Source: JAGOUY01 sp964562155 (GTDB taxonomy: Bacteria > Patescibacteriota > Patescibacteriia > 2-12-FULL-60-25). Taken from it: a stretch of 55,914 bases of DNA. The notes below the pieces were generated by a model that ran no database searches, had not been told where the DNA came from, and saw only the letters and a program-made list of their open reading frames with translations. Where the stretch lies: contig CAZLRU010000007.1 in assembly GCA_964562155.1 (NCBI GenBank), positions 1-55,914 on the forward strand, read 5' to 3'. The position numbers were made by a program, and so were the translations under genes. Within the stretch, counting starts at the first letter, position 1; every line of letters starts with the position of its first letter. This document shows positions 15,480-23,853 of the stretch, in pieces.

Positions 15480-17750
15480 TCACCCCTTCCTCATTTTTTC
15501 CACATCCTCTAACTTCACCGACAATAATTGCGATGTCCCCTCCTCTCCCATCGTGACTCCATAGAGCACGTTTGCCTGTGTCATTGTGGCGCGATTGTGG
15601 GTCACAACGATACATTGAGTCTTATCGGAAATGGTTCCGAGAATTTCTGCAAATTTGCGCGAGTTGGATTCATCGAGAGCGGCGTCGACTTCATCCAGCA
15701 CAACGAAGGGCGAAGGATTCGTTGCCATAATGGCACAAATCAACGCAATCGAAGTGAGAGCGCGTTCGCCACCGGAAAGAAGCGCGATGGATTTAAACCG
15801 TTTACCGGGAGGAGTGGCTTGAATTTCCATGCCAACAGGACTCTGTTCATCACGTTCTTCTTCGGAGTCTTCTCCCTCCTCCTTATTAGCTGGATCAGGG
15901 CGCAGTTCGATAATTGAGGCCTCTCCCCCGCCGAATAATTTTTTGAAGTAGACCCCGAACTCTTGATTTAAGCGCGTAAACGCTGATTCGCCACGTTCAC
16001 GAATAGTGAGATCAAGCTCTTTGACGACTTCATCAAGGGCCAAGAGCGTTTCGCGTAAATCCTCGACCTGCTTCGTCAAAAAGCCAAAACGATCTTTGGT
16101 TTCTTGATAGTCTTTGAGGGTTTCTGGATCGATTCCTCCGATCCACTCGAGTTGAGAGCGAAGACGCTGTAAACGAGCAGGCGCATCCGCAGGCAGAGTA
16201 TCGTGTGACGGATCAGTATCGGTGCTCTCGATCCTTTTTTGCTCAAGCTGTGATTCTAGGTCGGGAGCAAAACGTCGGAGTTCGGTGATGAATGATTCTT
16301 TTCTCGTCTCCAAGCGAGCGAGTTCGACAGAGGCGTCGTTTACGATACGTTCAGCGAGTTGGGCTTGTTGACGCTTTGCATTCAGATCGTGCTGGATGGC
16401 AAAAATATGCTTGCGACCATCTTGCTCTTCCCGATTCCAAGCCTCGAGACGCGCCTCTGCCTCTTTCATGCGCGTCGTCACCTGCTCCATAGCAACACGA
16501 ATCTCTTTTGCTTCACGCTCAACCTCTGGATCCGTTGTGGGAGCAGCCTCAGGTTCGGGAGCTGGACGCTGAAGCTTGTTGAGCAACTCCAGACTAGCCG
16601 TCTTCAGACGAACGGCAGCGAGACGGATCGCTTCAGCGTCGAGTGTGGGTTTTGCTAGAGCTTGTTCTAGGGAGTCATGCTCCGCATGCAAGGACTGAAC
16701 CGTTTCGATGATCTTTGAGAGAGGCAGCGGGGACCAGGGTTTTTCGGCGCGAACGGCAGCAACCGCGCGCTTGGTTTCAAGACGAAGCTCGCGCTCGCGT
16801 AAGGCGGATCGCTCTGTGGAGAGCTTATCCAAGGCGCTGCGAATTTCGCGAAAACCTTCATTGACAGGCGCTGCTTGCTCAAGCCCGCGCATCTGTTCTT
16901 CCACATTCCGAGCCGCTGCTTCGCGATTGGCGAGTTCCGCGCGAGCGTGTTCAAGTTGACCCTTGATCCTCGTAAGACCGTCATTCAACTCTTTCCAGCC
17001 GTGACCGTAGTAGGCGCGTTCAAGCTCGTGAAGTTCGGCTTCAAGTTTTCCTCGTTCTTCAAGACGCTTCGCTTGCCGCTCAAGCATCGTCAGACGAGGA
17101 GCGATCTCTTTGAGGACGGTTTCGGTTTGCGCCAAGTTCTCTCGGGCAGCTGTTATCTTTTGCAAAGCGGATTGACGTTTTAATTGAAATGGACGCAACC
17201 CAAAGGCTTCATCAAAAAATTCTTTGCGCTCGGTAGGAGTAGCAACAAGCACATGATCAATCATGCCTTGCCCAATAACACTGTATGAACGCTGTCCCAC
17301 TCCACATTGCGCCAATAGAAGAGCAACATCCTGCAGACGAGCTGGTTGGCGATTGACCTCGTACTCGGAATTCCCATCACGATACAACCGACGAGTAATA
17401 GCGATTTCCGCCATCTGGCCCAATGGAGAGCTGTCGGGATTCGTCTCGTCTTTTTTTACGCGCTCTTCGCCTTCATTGTCGATGACGAGCGTAACTTCAG
17501 CGAAGCCACTGCGAGAACGTTTATCGGTTCCGGAAAAAATAACATCTTCGGATTTTTTCCCGCGCAGAAGCTTCATGCTCTGCTCTCCCATCACCCAGCG
17601 CAGGGAATCGGCGATATTGGACTTGCCAGAGCCGTTAGGACCAACGACCGCCGTAACCCCACGACGACCATCGCGATCCGGCACAAATTCCAAGACGGTC
17701 TTTTGGGCAAAGGTTTTAAACCCCTGAATCTCTAGGCGGCGAAGATACAT
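15480..17750 (-). CDS. smc: Short SMC-family ATPase lacking a recognisable hinge
   Basis: A 756-residue chromosome-condensation ATPase; bacterial SMC is usually about 1,150-1,200. The head halves are intact: MYLRRLEIQGFKTFAQ, Walker A VVGPNGSGKSNIAD and the Q-loop region (about 1-170); signature ALLSGGERALTSIALICAI and Walker B PFVVLDEVDAALDES (about 660-720). Coiled-coil segments lie between. Where the globular hinge should be there is a Pro/Ala/Glu-rich joint (LQRPAPEPEAAPTTDPEVER) and no hinge motif. I start at the ATG at 17750 because MYLRRLEIQGFK is the conserved N-terminus. It is divergent from rbfA. Confidence 0.88.
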   Translation of the reverse strand: MYLRRLEIQGFKTFAQKTVLEFVPDRDGRRGVTAVVGPNGSGKSNIADSLRWVMGEQSMKLLRGKKSEDVIFSGTDKRSRSGFAEVTLVIDNEGEERVKKDETNPDSSPLGQMAEIAITRRLYRDGNSEYEVNRQPARLQDVALLLAQCGVGQRSYSVIGQGMIDHVLVATPTERKEFFDEAFGLRPFQLKRQSALQKITAARENLAQTETVLKEIAPRLTMLERQAKRLEERGKLEAELHELERAYYGHGWKELNDGLTRIKGQLEHARAELANREAAARNVEEQMRGLEQAAPVNEGFREIRSALDKLSTERSALRERELRLETKRAVAAVRAEKPWSPLPLSKIIETVQSLHAEHDSLEQALAKPTLDAEAIRLAAVRLKTASLELLNKLQRPAPEPEAAPTTDPEVEREAKEIRVAMEQVTTRMKEAEARLEAWNREEQDGRKHIFAIQHDLNAKRQQAQLAERIVNDASVELARLETRKESFITELRRFAPDLESQLEQKRIESTDTDPSHDTLPADAPARLQRLRSQLEWIGGIDPETLKDYQETKDRFGFLTKQVEDLRETLLALDEVVKELDLTIRERGESAFTRLNQEFGVYFKKLFGGGEASIIELRPDPANKEEGEDSEEERDEQSPVGMEIQATPPGKRFKSIALLSGGERALTSIALICAIMATNPSPFVVLDEVDAALDESNSRKFAEILGTISDKTQCIVVTHNRATMTQANVLYGVTMGEEGTSQLLSVKLEDVEKMRKG

Positions 17751-17857
17751 ATCGCCCCTAGAATAACGATTTAGAGGGCTTTCTACCAGCCTTGGCACCA
17801 TCCCGACCTTGTTACAGGCCTTGCCAAATTCCCTTTTATTAGGCAAGATCACCAGCT

Positions 17858-17866
17858 TGTTATAGT
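17858..17866 (+). promoter_or_regulatory. Extended -10 promoter of rbfA
   Basis: TG-T-TATAGT, with the hexamer at 17861-17866, 10 nt before the ATG at 17877. No good -35 is seen. The mRNA should be leaderless or nearly so. Confidence 0.6.
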
Positions 17867-17876
17867 CTTTCTCTAT

Positions 17877-18224
17877 ATGTCTATTTCCATGGAAGCGGGG
17901 TTTGAACGGCTCAAAGATGGCTTAGCTGAGATCTTTGCGCGGGATGTTGAGTTTCCGCCGGGGATGCTCGTGACCGTTTTGGGGGCTAAAATGACCCAAG
18001 ATCGACGGTTTGCAAAGATCACTTTATCGGTGTTTCCGACGGGGGCGCAGAAACAGGCGCTTGAAATCATCGCTCAATTTAAGCACGAGATTAACGATGG
18101 ACTTGCTAAACGGATGCGCATTCGCGTGATTCCAAAGCTGCACTACGTCTTTGATGATACAGAAGCAGAGGCGGCCGTGATTGATGCCGAACTGAATCGC
18201 TTAATAGATTCCGGAGAAATTTAA
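17877..18224 (+). CDS. rbfA: Ribosome-binding factor A
   Basis: A 115-residue KH-fold protein that binds 30S precursors and aids 16S 5'-end maturation. FERLKDGLAEIFARDVEFP, VTVLGAKMTQDRRFAKITLSV and RIRVIPKLHYVFDDTEAEA follow the RbfA pattern of N-terminal helix, sheet with a KH-type turn, and PxLxFxxD near the C-terminus. It has no Shine-Dalgarno sequence; the -10 box lies 10 nt upstream. The DHH phosphoesterase gene follows after about 60 nt on the same strand. Confidence 0.9.
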   Translation: MSISMEAGFERLKDGLAEIFARDVEFPPGMLVTVLGAKMTQDRRFAKITLSVFPTGAQKQALEIIAQFKHEINDGLAKRMRIRVIPKLHYVFDDTEAEAAVIDAELNRLIDSGEI

Positions 18225-18287
18225 TTCTTCTTTTAGCTACTCCCCTACTAGCGAAGCGATCCTACTCCCTACTTTCCTTTGTTTTCT

Positions 18288-19262
18288 ATGGACCCCAAGC
18301 TCGTCACCTTTGGCAAAATTGCTGGACTCATCCAGGTGGCTGAGCGGGTTTTGTTGGTGGCGGATGGGAAACCGGATGGAGATTCGATCGGATCTTCGAC
18401 CGCGATGTATAACTGGCTTACGCGTGAGGGTAAGCCCGTGACGATCTTCTGCGCCAATCCGATTCCGAGCACACTCCTCTATCTTGATGGTGCCCATGAT
18501 GTGACGAGCGACCCGGCTATCTTTAGACAACCTTTCGATTTGGTCATCACTTTTGATGCGAGCGATGTGCGACATGCAGGAATTGAAAATCTTCTTCCCC
18601 AACTCCCCTCTCCTTACCAACTCGTGGTCATCGACCACCACGCTACAAATACCAAATACGGTCATTTGAATGCCATTTGGACGGATGCCTGCTCGACCGC
18701 TGAACTCGTCTATCAATTTTTTGCTCTGCTTGAGATCCCCATTGATTCCAAGATGGCGACCTCTCTCCTCACCGGCATCCTGACGGATACCTCTTGTTTT
18801 TCGAACGCGGGTACGACCTCGCAGGGAATGGAAGCTGCGGGTCATTTGTGTGGATTAGGCGCTCGACAGCCAGAAATTTTACGACAGCTCGTCCAAAATA
18901 AATCGATGCCTAGTCTCAAATTATGGGGATTGGCTCTTGCACGTCTTCAGTATAACGAGACATTGAATCTTACTTCCACGTACTTTTTATTGGACGATTT
19001 AAAAGAAGTACCGGATGCGGACGAGGAAGCTATGGAAGGATTATCGAACTTTTTGAATGCTGTGTGCGGGAACTCGGAAACCATTCTCGTGCTGCGGGAA
19101 ACACCTGAAAGAACCATCAAAGGATCATTACGCAGTATTCGGCGTGATATTTCTAAATTAGCCAAGTTTTTTGGCGGCGGAGGACATAAAAAAGCGTCCG
19201 GCTTTACCGTGAAAGGGAGGATTTTGGTAGGCGCTGATGGCAATGTCTCTATCGTAAACTAG
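18288..19262 (+). CDS. DHH-family phosphoesterase (NrnA-like oligoribonuclease/pAp phosphatase)
   Basis: A 324-residue DHH/DHHA1 protein. Metal-binding motifs are DGKPDGDSIGSS (usually HPDGDAIGS), DLVITFDASD, VVIDHHATN and TGILTDTS; the DHHA1 half ends with FFGGGGHKKASGF, which contacts substrate. NrnA-type enzymes degrade nano-RNAs and 3',5'-pAp. In many bacteria this gene lies near rbfA, as here. I chose the ATG at 18288; it has no Shine-Dalgarno sequence, only a pyrimidine-rich run. Lys replaces the first His of the HPDGD motif, which is worth noting. Confidence 0.85.
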   Translation: MDPKLVTFGKIAGLIQVAERVLLVADGKPDGDSIGSSTAMYNWLTREGKPVTIFCANPIPSTLLYLDGAHDVTSDPAIFRQPFDLVITFDASDVRHAGIENLLPQLPSPYQLVVIDHHATNTKYGHLNAIWTDACSTAELVYQFFALLEIPIDSKMATSLLTGILTDTSCFSNAGTTSQGMEAAGHLCGLGARQPEILRQLVQNKSMPSLKLWGLALARLQYNETLNLTSTYFLLDDLKEVPDADEEAMEGLSNFLNAVCGNSETILVLRETPERTIKGSLRSIRRDISKLAKFFGGGGHKKASGFTVKGRILVGADGNVSIVN

Positions 19263-19274
19263 CACTCGACACAT

Positions 19275-19303
19275 TTGACTGCTAAATTAGATCGTAGTAC
19301 GCT
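19275..19303 (+). promoter_or_regulatory. clpP promoter
   Basis: TTGACT (19275-19280), 17-nt spacer and TACGCT (19298-19303). It gives a leader of about 40 nt before the ATG at 19353. Confidence 0.6.
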
Positions 19304-19352
19304 TTTATTTCAGTGACTATTCATCCGAATCTGAATACTCAACCTATTGTCT

Positions 19353-19970
19353 ATGCCCAATCCCTATACTCTCTCCAATATCGAATCTCCAAAAAACTGG
19401 CTCATTCCTACCGTCATCGAAAAGACGCATATGGGTGAGCGTGCTTACGATATCTATTCTCGATTATTGAAAGACCGCATCATCATGCTGGGATCTGAAA
19501 TTAATGACGAGATCTCGAATGTCGTGGTTGCTCAGCTTTTGTTCCTCGAAAGCCAGGATAAAACGCAGGATATCAAGCTTTACATCAATTCTCCCGGTGG
19601 CTCTGTCACAGCCGGGCTCGCGATTTATGATGCCATGCAATATGTGAAGCCGGATGTATCAACGATTTGTGTCGGTATGGCAGCCTCGATGGGAGCCGTC
19701 CTATTAGCGGGTGGCGCAAAAGGAAAACGCTTCGCTCTTCCAAACTCGGAAGTCATGATTCACCAGGTACTTGGCGGCATGCAAGGACAAGCAACGGACA
19801 TCAAAATTCATGCCGAGCGTATTCTTAAAACCAAAGATCAACTCAATAAAATCCTAGCCAAACACACAGGTCAACCGGTAAAGACCATTGAAAATGATAC
19901 GGAACGCGATAACTTTATGATGGCGAATGAGGCAATGAAGTACGGCCTGATTGATAAGGTCATTAGTTAA
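19353..19970 (+). CDS. clpP: ATP-dependent Clp protease proteolytic subunit
   Basis: A 205-residue serine protease subunit that forms the tetradecameric ClpP barrel and degrades proteins unfolded by ClpX or ClpC. The nucleophile lies in ICVGMAASMGAVLLAGG, the His in EVMIHQVLGGMQGQATD and the Asp in NDTERDNFMMANEA. YINSPGGSVTAGLAIYDAM is the oxyanion/substrate strand. Length is normal. It starts at the ATG at 19353, has its own promoter, and ends at a strong terminator. Confidence 0.97.
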   Translation: MPNPYTLSNIESPKNWLIPTVIEKTHMGERAYDIYSRLLKDRIIMLGSEINDEISNVVVAQLLFLESQDKTQDIKLYINSPGGSVTAGLAIYDAMQYVKPDVSTICVGMAASMGAVLLAGGAKGKRFALPNSEVMIHQVLGGMQGQATDIKIHAERILKTKDQLNKILAKHTGQPVKTIENDTERDNFMMANEAMKYGLIDKVIS

Positions 19971-19973
19971 AAA

Positions 19974-20000
19974 ACGATCCCCATATGGGGATCGTTTTTT
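19974..20000. terminator. Bidirectional terminator between clpP and the convergent gene
   Basis: ACGATCCCC-ATAT-GGGGATCGT, flanked by A-run and T-run, so it can stop both the clpP transcript and that of the gene at 20005-20796. Confidence 0.92.
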
Positions 20001-20004
20001 CTAT

Positions 20005-20796
20005 TTATTCCGCACGAATCATGCGGCGGATCATCTCTAACCTCATACGAAACAGTGGAAAAAAGATTCTCATTCTAACCGCATCTCCTGATTCAAATGT
20101 CTGCTTCACCTCATTCTGGGCAGCATCTTCATTCATTTCTAAAATCAATTTCTCTACCGCTTGGATGCGCTTACGACGATGACCCGTCGCTGTTTCATCG
20201 GCTGGATATGGCTTCAATAACTGACCCTGACCCTCATGTAGGCGTGCCGCCATTGCTTTAGCAATTGTCACAGCTTTTGCATCAGAATCGATGGTGCCAA
20301 GCTGTATAATATCCTCAAATTCTTCCACATAACTTACGTCGAGAGGCTCGTCTTCGATCGTGGATAAAATCTCTCCTCGCACCATTCTACTAACGCGATC
20401 TGCAGCCGTGAGCAGAGCATCAACCAGTTCTTTTACCTTCTGCCGATCATCTTCTTGAAGCTCAGTCCAGGATGTGTCTTGCTCTAAAATCGACTTCACC
20501 TTATCTTCGAATAAATCATTTACCCTCTTCGCTTCAAGATCAAGAGCCTCTACTCCTTCTCTGTTTTTTTCTGTGATCACATTTGCAAACTCTGCAGGAG
20601 GAAAGCGTTCTTCGTAGGTCTTTAGAGGCTTCATCACACCCTTCTTTTTATCTTCAAAGAACCACTCTGGGGCGTCGGGTGAATCCTTCGGGTATGACCC
20701 CACGAATGGCTGGTAGACATTATTATAATCCCCCGAGAGTCCCGAGACTCGGTTAACCTGTGGAACTTCTTTTTTTTGCTCAAATCTTTCCATCAT
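20005..20796 (-). CDS. Charged cytoplasmic hypothetical protein, 263 aa
   Basis: I do not recognise the family. The protein is soluble, strongly charged and mostly helical (NREGVEALDLEAKRVNDLFEDK, KRIQAVEKLILEMNEDAAQ). The N-terminal third is disordered with a Pro/Asp-rich segment. There is no signal peptide or membrane helix. It has moderate GC like the ordinary genes and ends at a shared terminator. It resembles in style the other charged, lineage-specific proteins of this window (23366, 45175, 50709). Confidence 0.7.
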   Translation of the reverse strand: MMERFEQKKEVPQVNRVSGLSGDYNNVYQPFVGSYPKDSPDAPEWFFEDKKKGVMKPLKTYEERFPPAEFANVITEKNREGVEALDLEAKRVNDLFEDKVKSILEQDTSWTELQEDDRQKVKELVDALLTAADRVSRMVRGEILSTIEDEPLDVSYVEEFEDIIQLGTIDSDAKAVTIAKAMAARLHEGQGQLLKPYPADETATGHRRKRIQAVEKLILEMNEDAAQNEVKQTFESGDAVRMRIFFPLFRMRLEMIRRMIRAE

Positions 20797-20813
20797 ACTA
20801 TTTGTTTATTATT

Positions 20814-23309
20814 TTATTTATAGGCTTGTCTAATCTCCGTCCCTTGGTAGAAATACGTCAGAATTTGGTCGTAGCGCTTGCCTTCGTTGGCCATCGCTAG
20901 CGCACCCGATGCTGACATGCCAACGCCGTGACCCCAGAGCGTTTTCCCCTGATCCTGAGGAACAGGAACGCTGACGAGCCATGGGTAGTTAGAGGCACCA
21001 TACCACACCTCCCCCCAGGAACGGGTGCGCCCATCAGAGCGCGAGAAGTAAGGTGTTATCGCTAGTTTGCCTTGATAGGTAACAACTTGTCCACGGGTGG
21101 CGTTAATAGCCGCTACGACGTTTGGATCGCGGAGCTCTGCGCCGTACCCACGGTAAACTTGGTCGTACTTGGCATCGACTGTGTAGAACTCGTCCGCGTG
21201 CTTCGTACCACGTTGCACATGATACATTGCATAGGTGCGCGCGGTCACAAGCAGCGTGCGTTGGAATTCTTGAGGACTCACATTAGACGTTTCAGCGATA
21301 CCTTTTAGGTACCACTCAATCGGCAATTCATTAATCACCCAAACCCCATCTGTGGCTGGCGTATAACGAAGCTCAAGCTCTGCACGGAACGTATTGTCAT
21401 TGGCACCTGGTGACCAACTCACCGGACGTGAGAAGTCGGCGATCTCCATAGGAGCGATTCCATCCTCAGTGCGGAAGATATATAAACTTGAAGACTGACC
21501 CGAACAGGACCCACCCGATAGCTTGTATACTTTATTGGTTCTATCGAACAAGACGGTGGCGGATTGTCCCGTGGTTAAGCGGCAAATCATTGTTCCATTT
21601 TGAGAGACGACCACCGGAACCTGCATCGCGCGAATCACCATTTGATCATCGGTGGTACGAAAAATTCCCACACGAATAAGTGGCTCATTTGGCAAGGTTG
21701 AGACATCTCCGTTTAGAGCAACAGGCGTGATCGCAGGAAAATTAATCAATGGTGTTTGCGTAGGCGTGTTTGGTTGCGCATTCGCGACAGGCGCCGGTGG
21801 CAAAACAGGTTCCGGCTCAATATATCCATTCGACGTAACTGTGATCGGGATATCTACCTCTCCCCCACTTACCGGCTGACCGTCCGTATACAACGCGAAG
21901 CTTGCTTTATAAACACCCTTCTTGGCCGGTGCCTTTACCTTGAAGCTCAAAAATCCGATTTCACCAGGCTTCACATCTCCCATGACCCGCACCGGTTCAG
22001 CCGTGTTGAACCACGATTCATCACGCAAGGAAGCCCAGCGCTCCGTGATAACCGGGGTCATGCCCTTGAAACGCATAGAACGTGAATTCCAAGTGGTCTC
22101 GCCAGTATTTTTAAACCCGAGTTGAATTTCTTGGCGACCGTTCCCAAGCAGCGTCATGCTTTGAAGGGAGCGTAGCAGCAAGATCGTTGTTCGCTTTGGT
22201 CCTGTAATAACAGGGTCAGCTGAGCTCGTTGGCGGTAACGAGGCTAGAGGATTGGCGTCAGGCGTCGGAAGGGCGGTGTCGATAAAATCTATGACCTGAC
22301 TGGGAATGATACGGATCGGCAATGTGACCGTACTTCCCGAAATGAGCGTGGTATTTTCTGCGGCAAGGGTAAACGTTTCACTATAACTGCCCGCTGTATG
22401 AGGGGCCTGAACTTCAAAGGTAAACGTTCCGATTTGGCCCGGGCTTACTTGAGTTTCTTTGAGACGGGCGGCCGCGTTTCCGTTCCAGCGTGCACTCTTA
22501 AACGCGCTGGTACGTTCTTTTGAACCATCCGTTGCGTAGAGAGATACGAATCCCGCACTATCACGCCTCCAAACAGTGGTTCCACTATTTAAAAACTTCA
22601 AGGTGATCAGGGTTGTTCCGTCTGGATCAAGCTGCCATTCGTTGCCCGACTTCTCAGCAAGGGTTGCGGACCAACCAAACGAAGAGGATGGTGGACTCGT
22701 AGGAGCGTAGGCTGGCAAAAGGGTCGTAGGTACGGAAGAAGACGTAACAGGAGAGGACGTTGCCGGGATCGTAGCAGGAGCAGATACCTCGAGATTGATG
22801 GTGGCTTGGCTATGTTTTAACCAGGCCATATCTTCGGCAGCTAAGATAAATACCTCCGTGTATCTTCCGGGAGTCGTGGGGGCTTTTATAAGGAAATTCA
22901 AGACGAGTGTCTTTGCCGGATCGACGCGATCATTTGGCATTCGAAGAGGGCGGGTCGGCGTTTCCCAGGTTTGGCTGGCAAATTGACTCGTTGCCTCGAG
23001 TTTACTGACCGGATCCCAACGATAGAGCGAGACAAAGTTTTTACCTGTTTTGAGCCAAGTGGCTGAACCGGTATTTTTTATTTCTAAGCGTACTGAACCT
23101 ATTTCTCCAGGCGCGAGCTTTGCAGGAGCAGAAACAGAGAGGAGAGAGGCTTGATAATTATCACGCGGAAGAGTGGCCGCGTTTCCGGGAGCAGGACTCA
23201 GTATAAAAGCCGCAAACAAAACATAGCCGATCATCCCTACACGAAGCAGGACCCGCGGCCAGGTGAAATATTTTTTGGTAACAGTCGTTAAAAAAGCGGG
23301 AAGGTCCAT
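20814..23309 (-). CDS. Exported SpoIID/LytB-domain protein with three NBR1-like repeats
   Basis: About 831 residues. An N-terminal signal or anchor helix (VLLRVGMIGYVLFAAFIL) precedes three beta-sandwich repeats resembling the four-tryptophan NBR1-like domain. Each has a SxxxEIKNTGSATWL-like start (at about 60, 225 and 385) and a later APxxxGxYxExFxLxAE strand. The C-terminal part is a SpoIID/LytB domain: RTLLVTARTYAMYHVQRG, YFSRSDGRTRSWGEVW and WGHGVGMSASGALAMANEG. SpoIID cleaves peptidoglycan glycan strands. A -10 TATACT lies 9 nt before the ATG at 23309, so the message is probably leaderless. It probably acts on the cell wall. Confidence 0.87.
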   Translation of the reverse strand: MDLPAFLTTVTKKYFTWPRVLLRVGMIGYVLFAAFILSPAPGNAATLPRDNYQASLLSVSAPAKLAPGEIGSVRLEIKNTGSATWLKTGKNFVSLYRWDPVSKLEATSQFASQTWETPTRPLRMPNDRVDPAKTLVLNFLIKAPTTPGRYTEVFILAAEDMAWLKHSQATINLEVSAPATIPATSSPVTSSSVPTTLLPAYAPTSPPSSSFGWSATLAEKSGNEWQLDPDGTTLITLKFLNSGTTVWRRDSAGFVSLYATDGSKERTSAFKSARWNGNAAARLKETQVSPGQIGTFTFEVQAPHTAGSYSETFTLAAENTTLISGSTVTLPIRIIPSQVIDFIDTALPTPDANPLASLPPTSSADPVITGPKRTTILLLRSLQSMTLLGNGRQEIQLGFKNTGETTWNSRSMRFKGMTPVITERWASLRDESWFNTAEPVRVMGDVKPGEIGFLSFKVKAPAKKGVYKASFALYTDGQPVSGGEVDIPITVTSNGYIEPEPVLPPAPVANAQPNTPTQTPLINFPAITPVALNGDVSTLPNEPLIRVGIFRTTDDQMVIRAMQVPVVVSQNGTMICRLTTGQSATVLFDRTNKVYKLSGGSCSGQSSSLYIFRTEDGIAPMEIADFSRPVSWSPGANDNTFRAELELRYTPATDGVWVINELPIEWYLKGIAETSNVSPQEFQRTLLVTARTYAMYHVQRGTKHADEFYTVDAKYDQVYRGYGAELRDPNVVAAINATRGQVVTYQGKLAITPYFSRSDGRTRSWGEVWYGASNYPWLVSVPVPQDQGKTLWGHGVGMSASGALAMANEGKRYDQILTYFYQGTEIRQAYK

Positions 23310-23328
23310 TCTGCAAGAAGTATACACG

Positions 23329-23356
23329 AAAAGAACCGTGTTGTTACACGGTTCTT
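23329..23356 (-). terminator. Terminator after the 23366-23758 gene
   Basis: AAGAACCGTG-loop-CACGGTTCTT (10-bp stem), with a short TT on the minus strand. It directly abuts the -10 region (23319-23324) of the SpoIID-type gene, so one unit ends where the next starts. Confidence 0.65.
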
Positions 23357-23365
23357 GGAAATAGT

Positions 23366-23758
23366 TTATTCAAACTGGGCTCTGGCAGCGGCAACCGCTT
23401 CTTTTATCTCTTTAATATCTTTCTCAGTAAACCAGTTGGGATCTTTGGCATGAGCAAACAATCTATCCGCCATTCCTCCGATGATCGTCGTTGTAGGAAA
23501 TCTCTTTTCAAATTCAGCCTTTGTTATCTTTCCCTGCAAGACATCATCCAAATTTGTGAGCGGCTCCCGTAATTCTTCGAGGAGCTGGTTCTTCTCTTCT
23601 GTGTTTTCTCCTTGGGAAAGCCGATTAGCTTCTGCGCACCAATGAATAAAGCTCTCTTTAAGATGCTTGGCTTGAGCCTTACCACGCTCAAGCACTCGCT
23701 GACTTGGGGAGCTTTCCGTCCCCCCTCTGTCTTCAGATACGATCCTTTCTGTTCTCAT
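23366..23758 (-). CDS. Small charged hypothetical protein, 130 aa
   Basis: Unrecognised. A soluble helical protein rich in Glu, Lys and Arg (LERGKAQAKHLKESFIHWCAE, EKDIKEIKEAVAAARAQFE), with a Ser/Gly-rich disordered start. No membrane segment or known motif. It forms a single unit between its own terminator and the divergent flippase gene. Confidence 0.65.
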   Translation of the reverse strand: MRTERIVSEDRGGTESSPSQRVLERGKAQAKHLKESFIHWCAEANRLSQGENTEEKNQLLEELREPLTNLDDVLQGKITKAEFEKRFPTTTIIGGMADRLFAHAKDPNWFTEKDIKEIKEAVAAARAQFE

Positions 23759-23818
23759 ATTAGTATTATAATATCATTTTTTTGTAGAATTATCAAGCTG
23801 GTTATATTTTTCGCTTAT

Positions 23819-23847
23819 TTGTAAGACACTTTTGTCTCACGTACACT
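23819..23847 (+). promoter_or_regulatory. Flippase promoter giving a leaderless mRNA
   Basis: TTGTAA (23819-23824), 17-nt spacer and TACACT (23842-23847). Only 6 nt separate the -10 from the ATG at 23854, so transcription should start at or next to the start codon. Confidence 0.6.
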
Positions 23848-23853
23848 AGACGC

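Noticed and set aside
18236..18278. Direct repeat of CTACTCCC(C)TACT between rbfA and the DHH gene
   Set aside because: Two short copies in a pyrimidine-rich gap; too little to call a repeat family.
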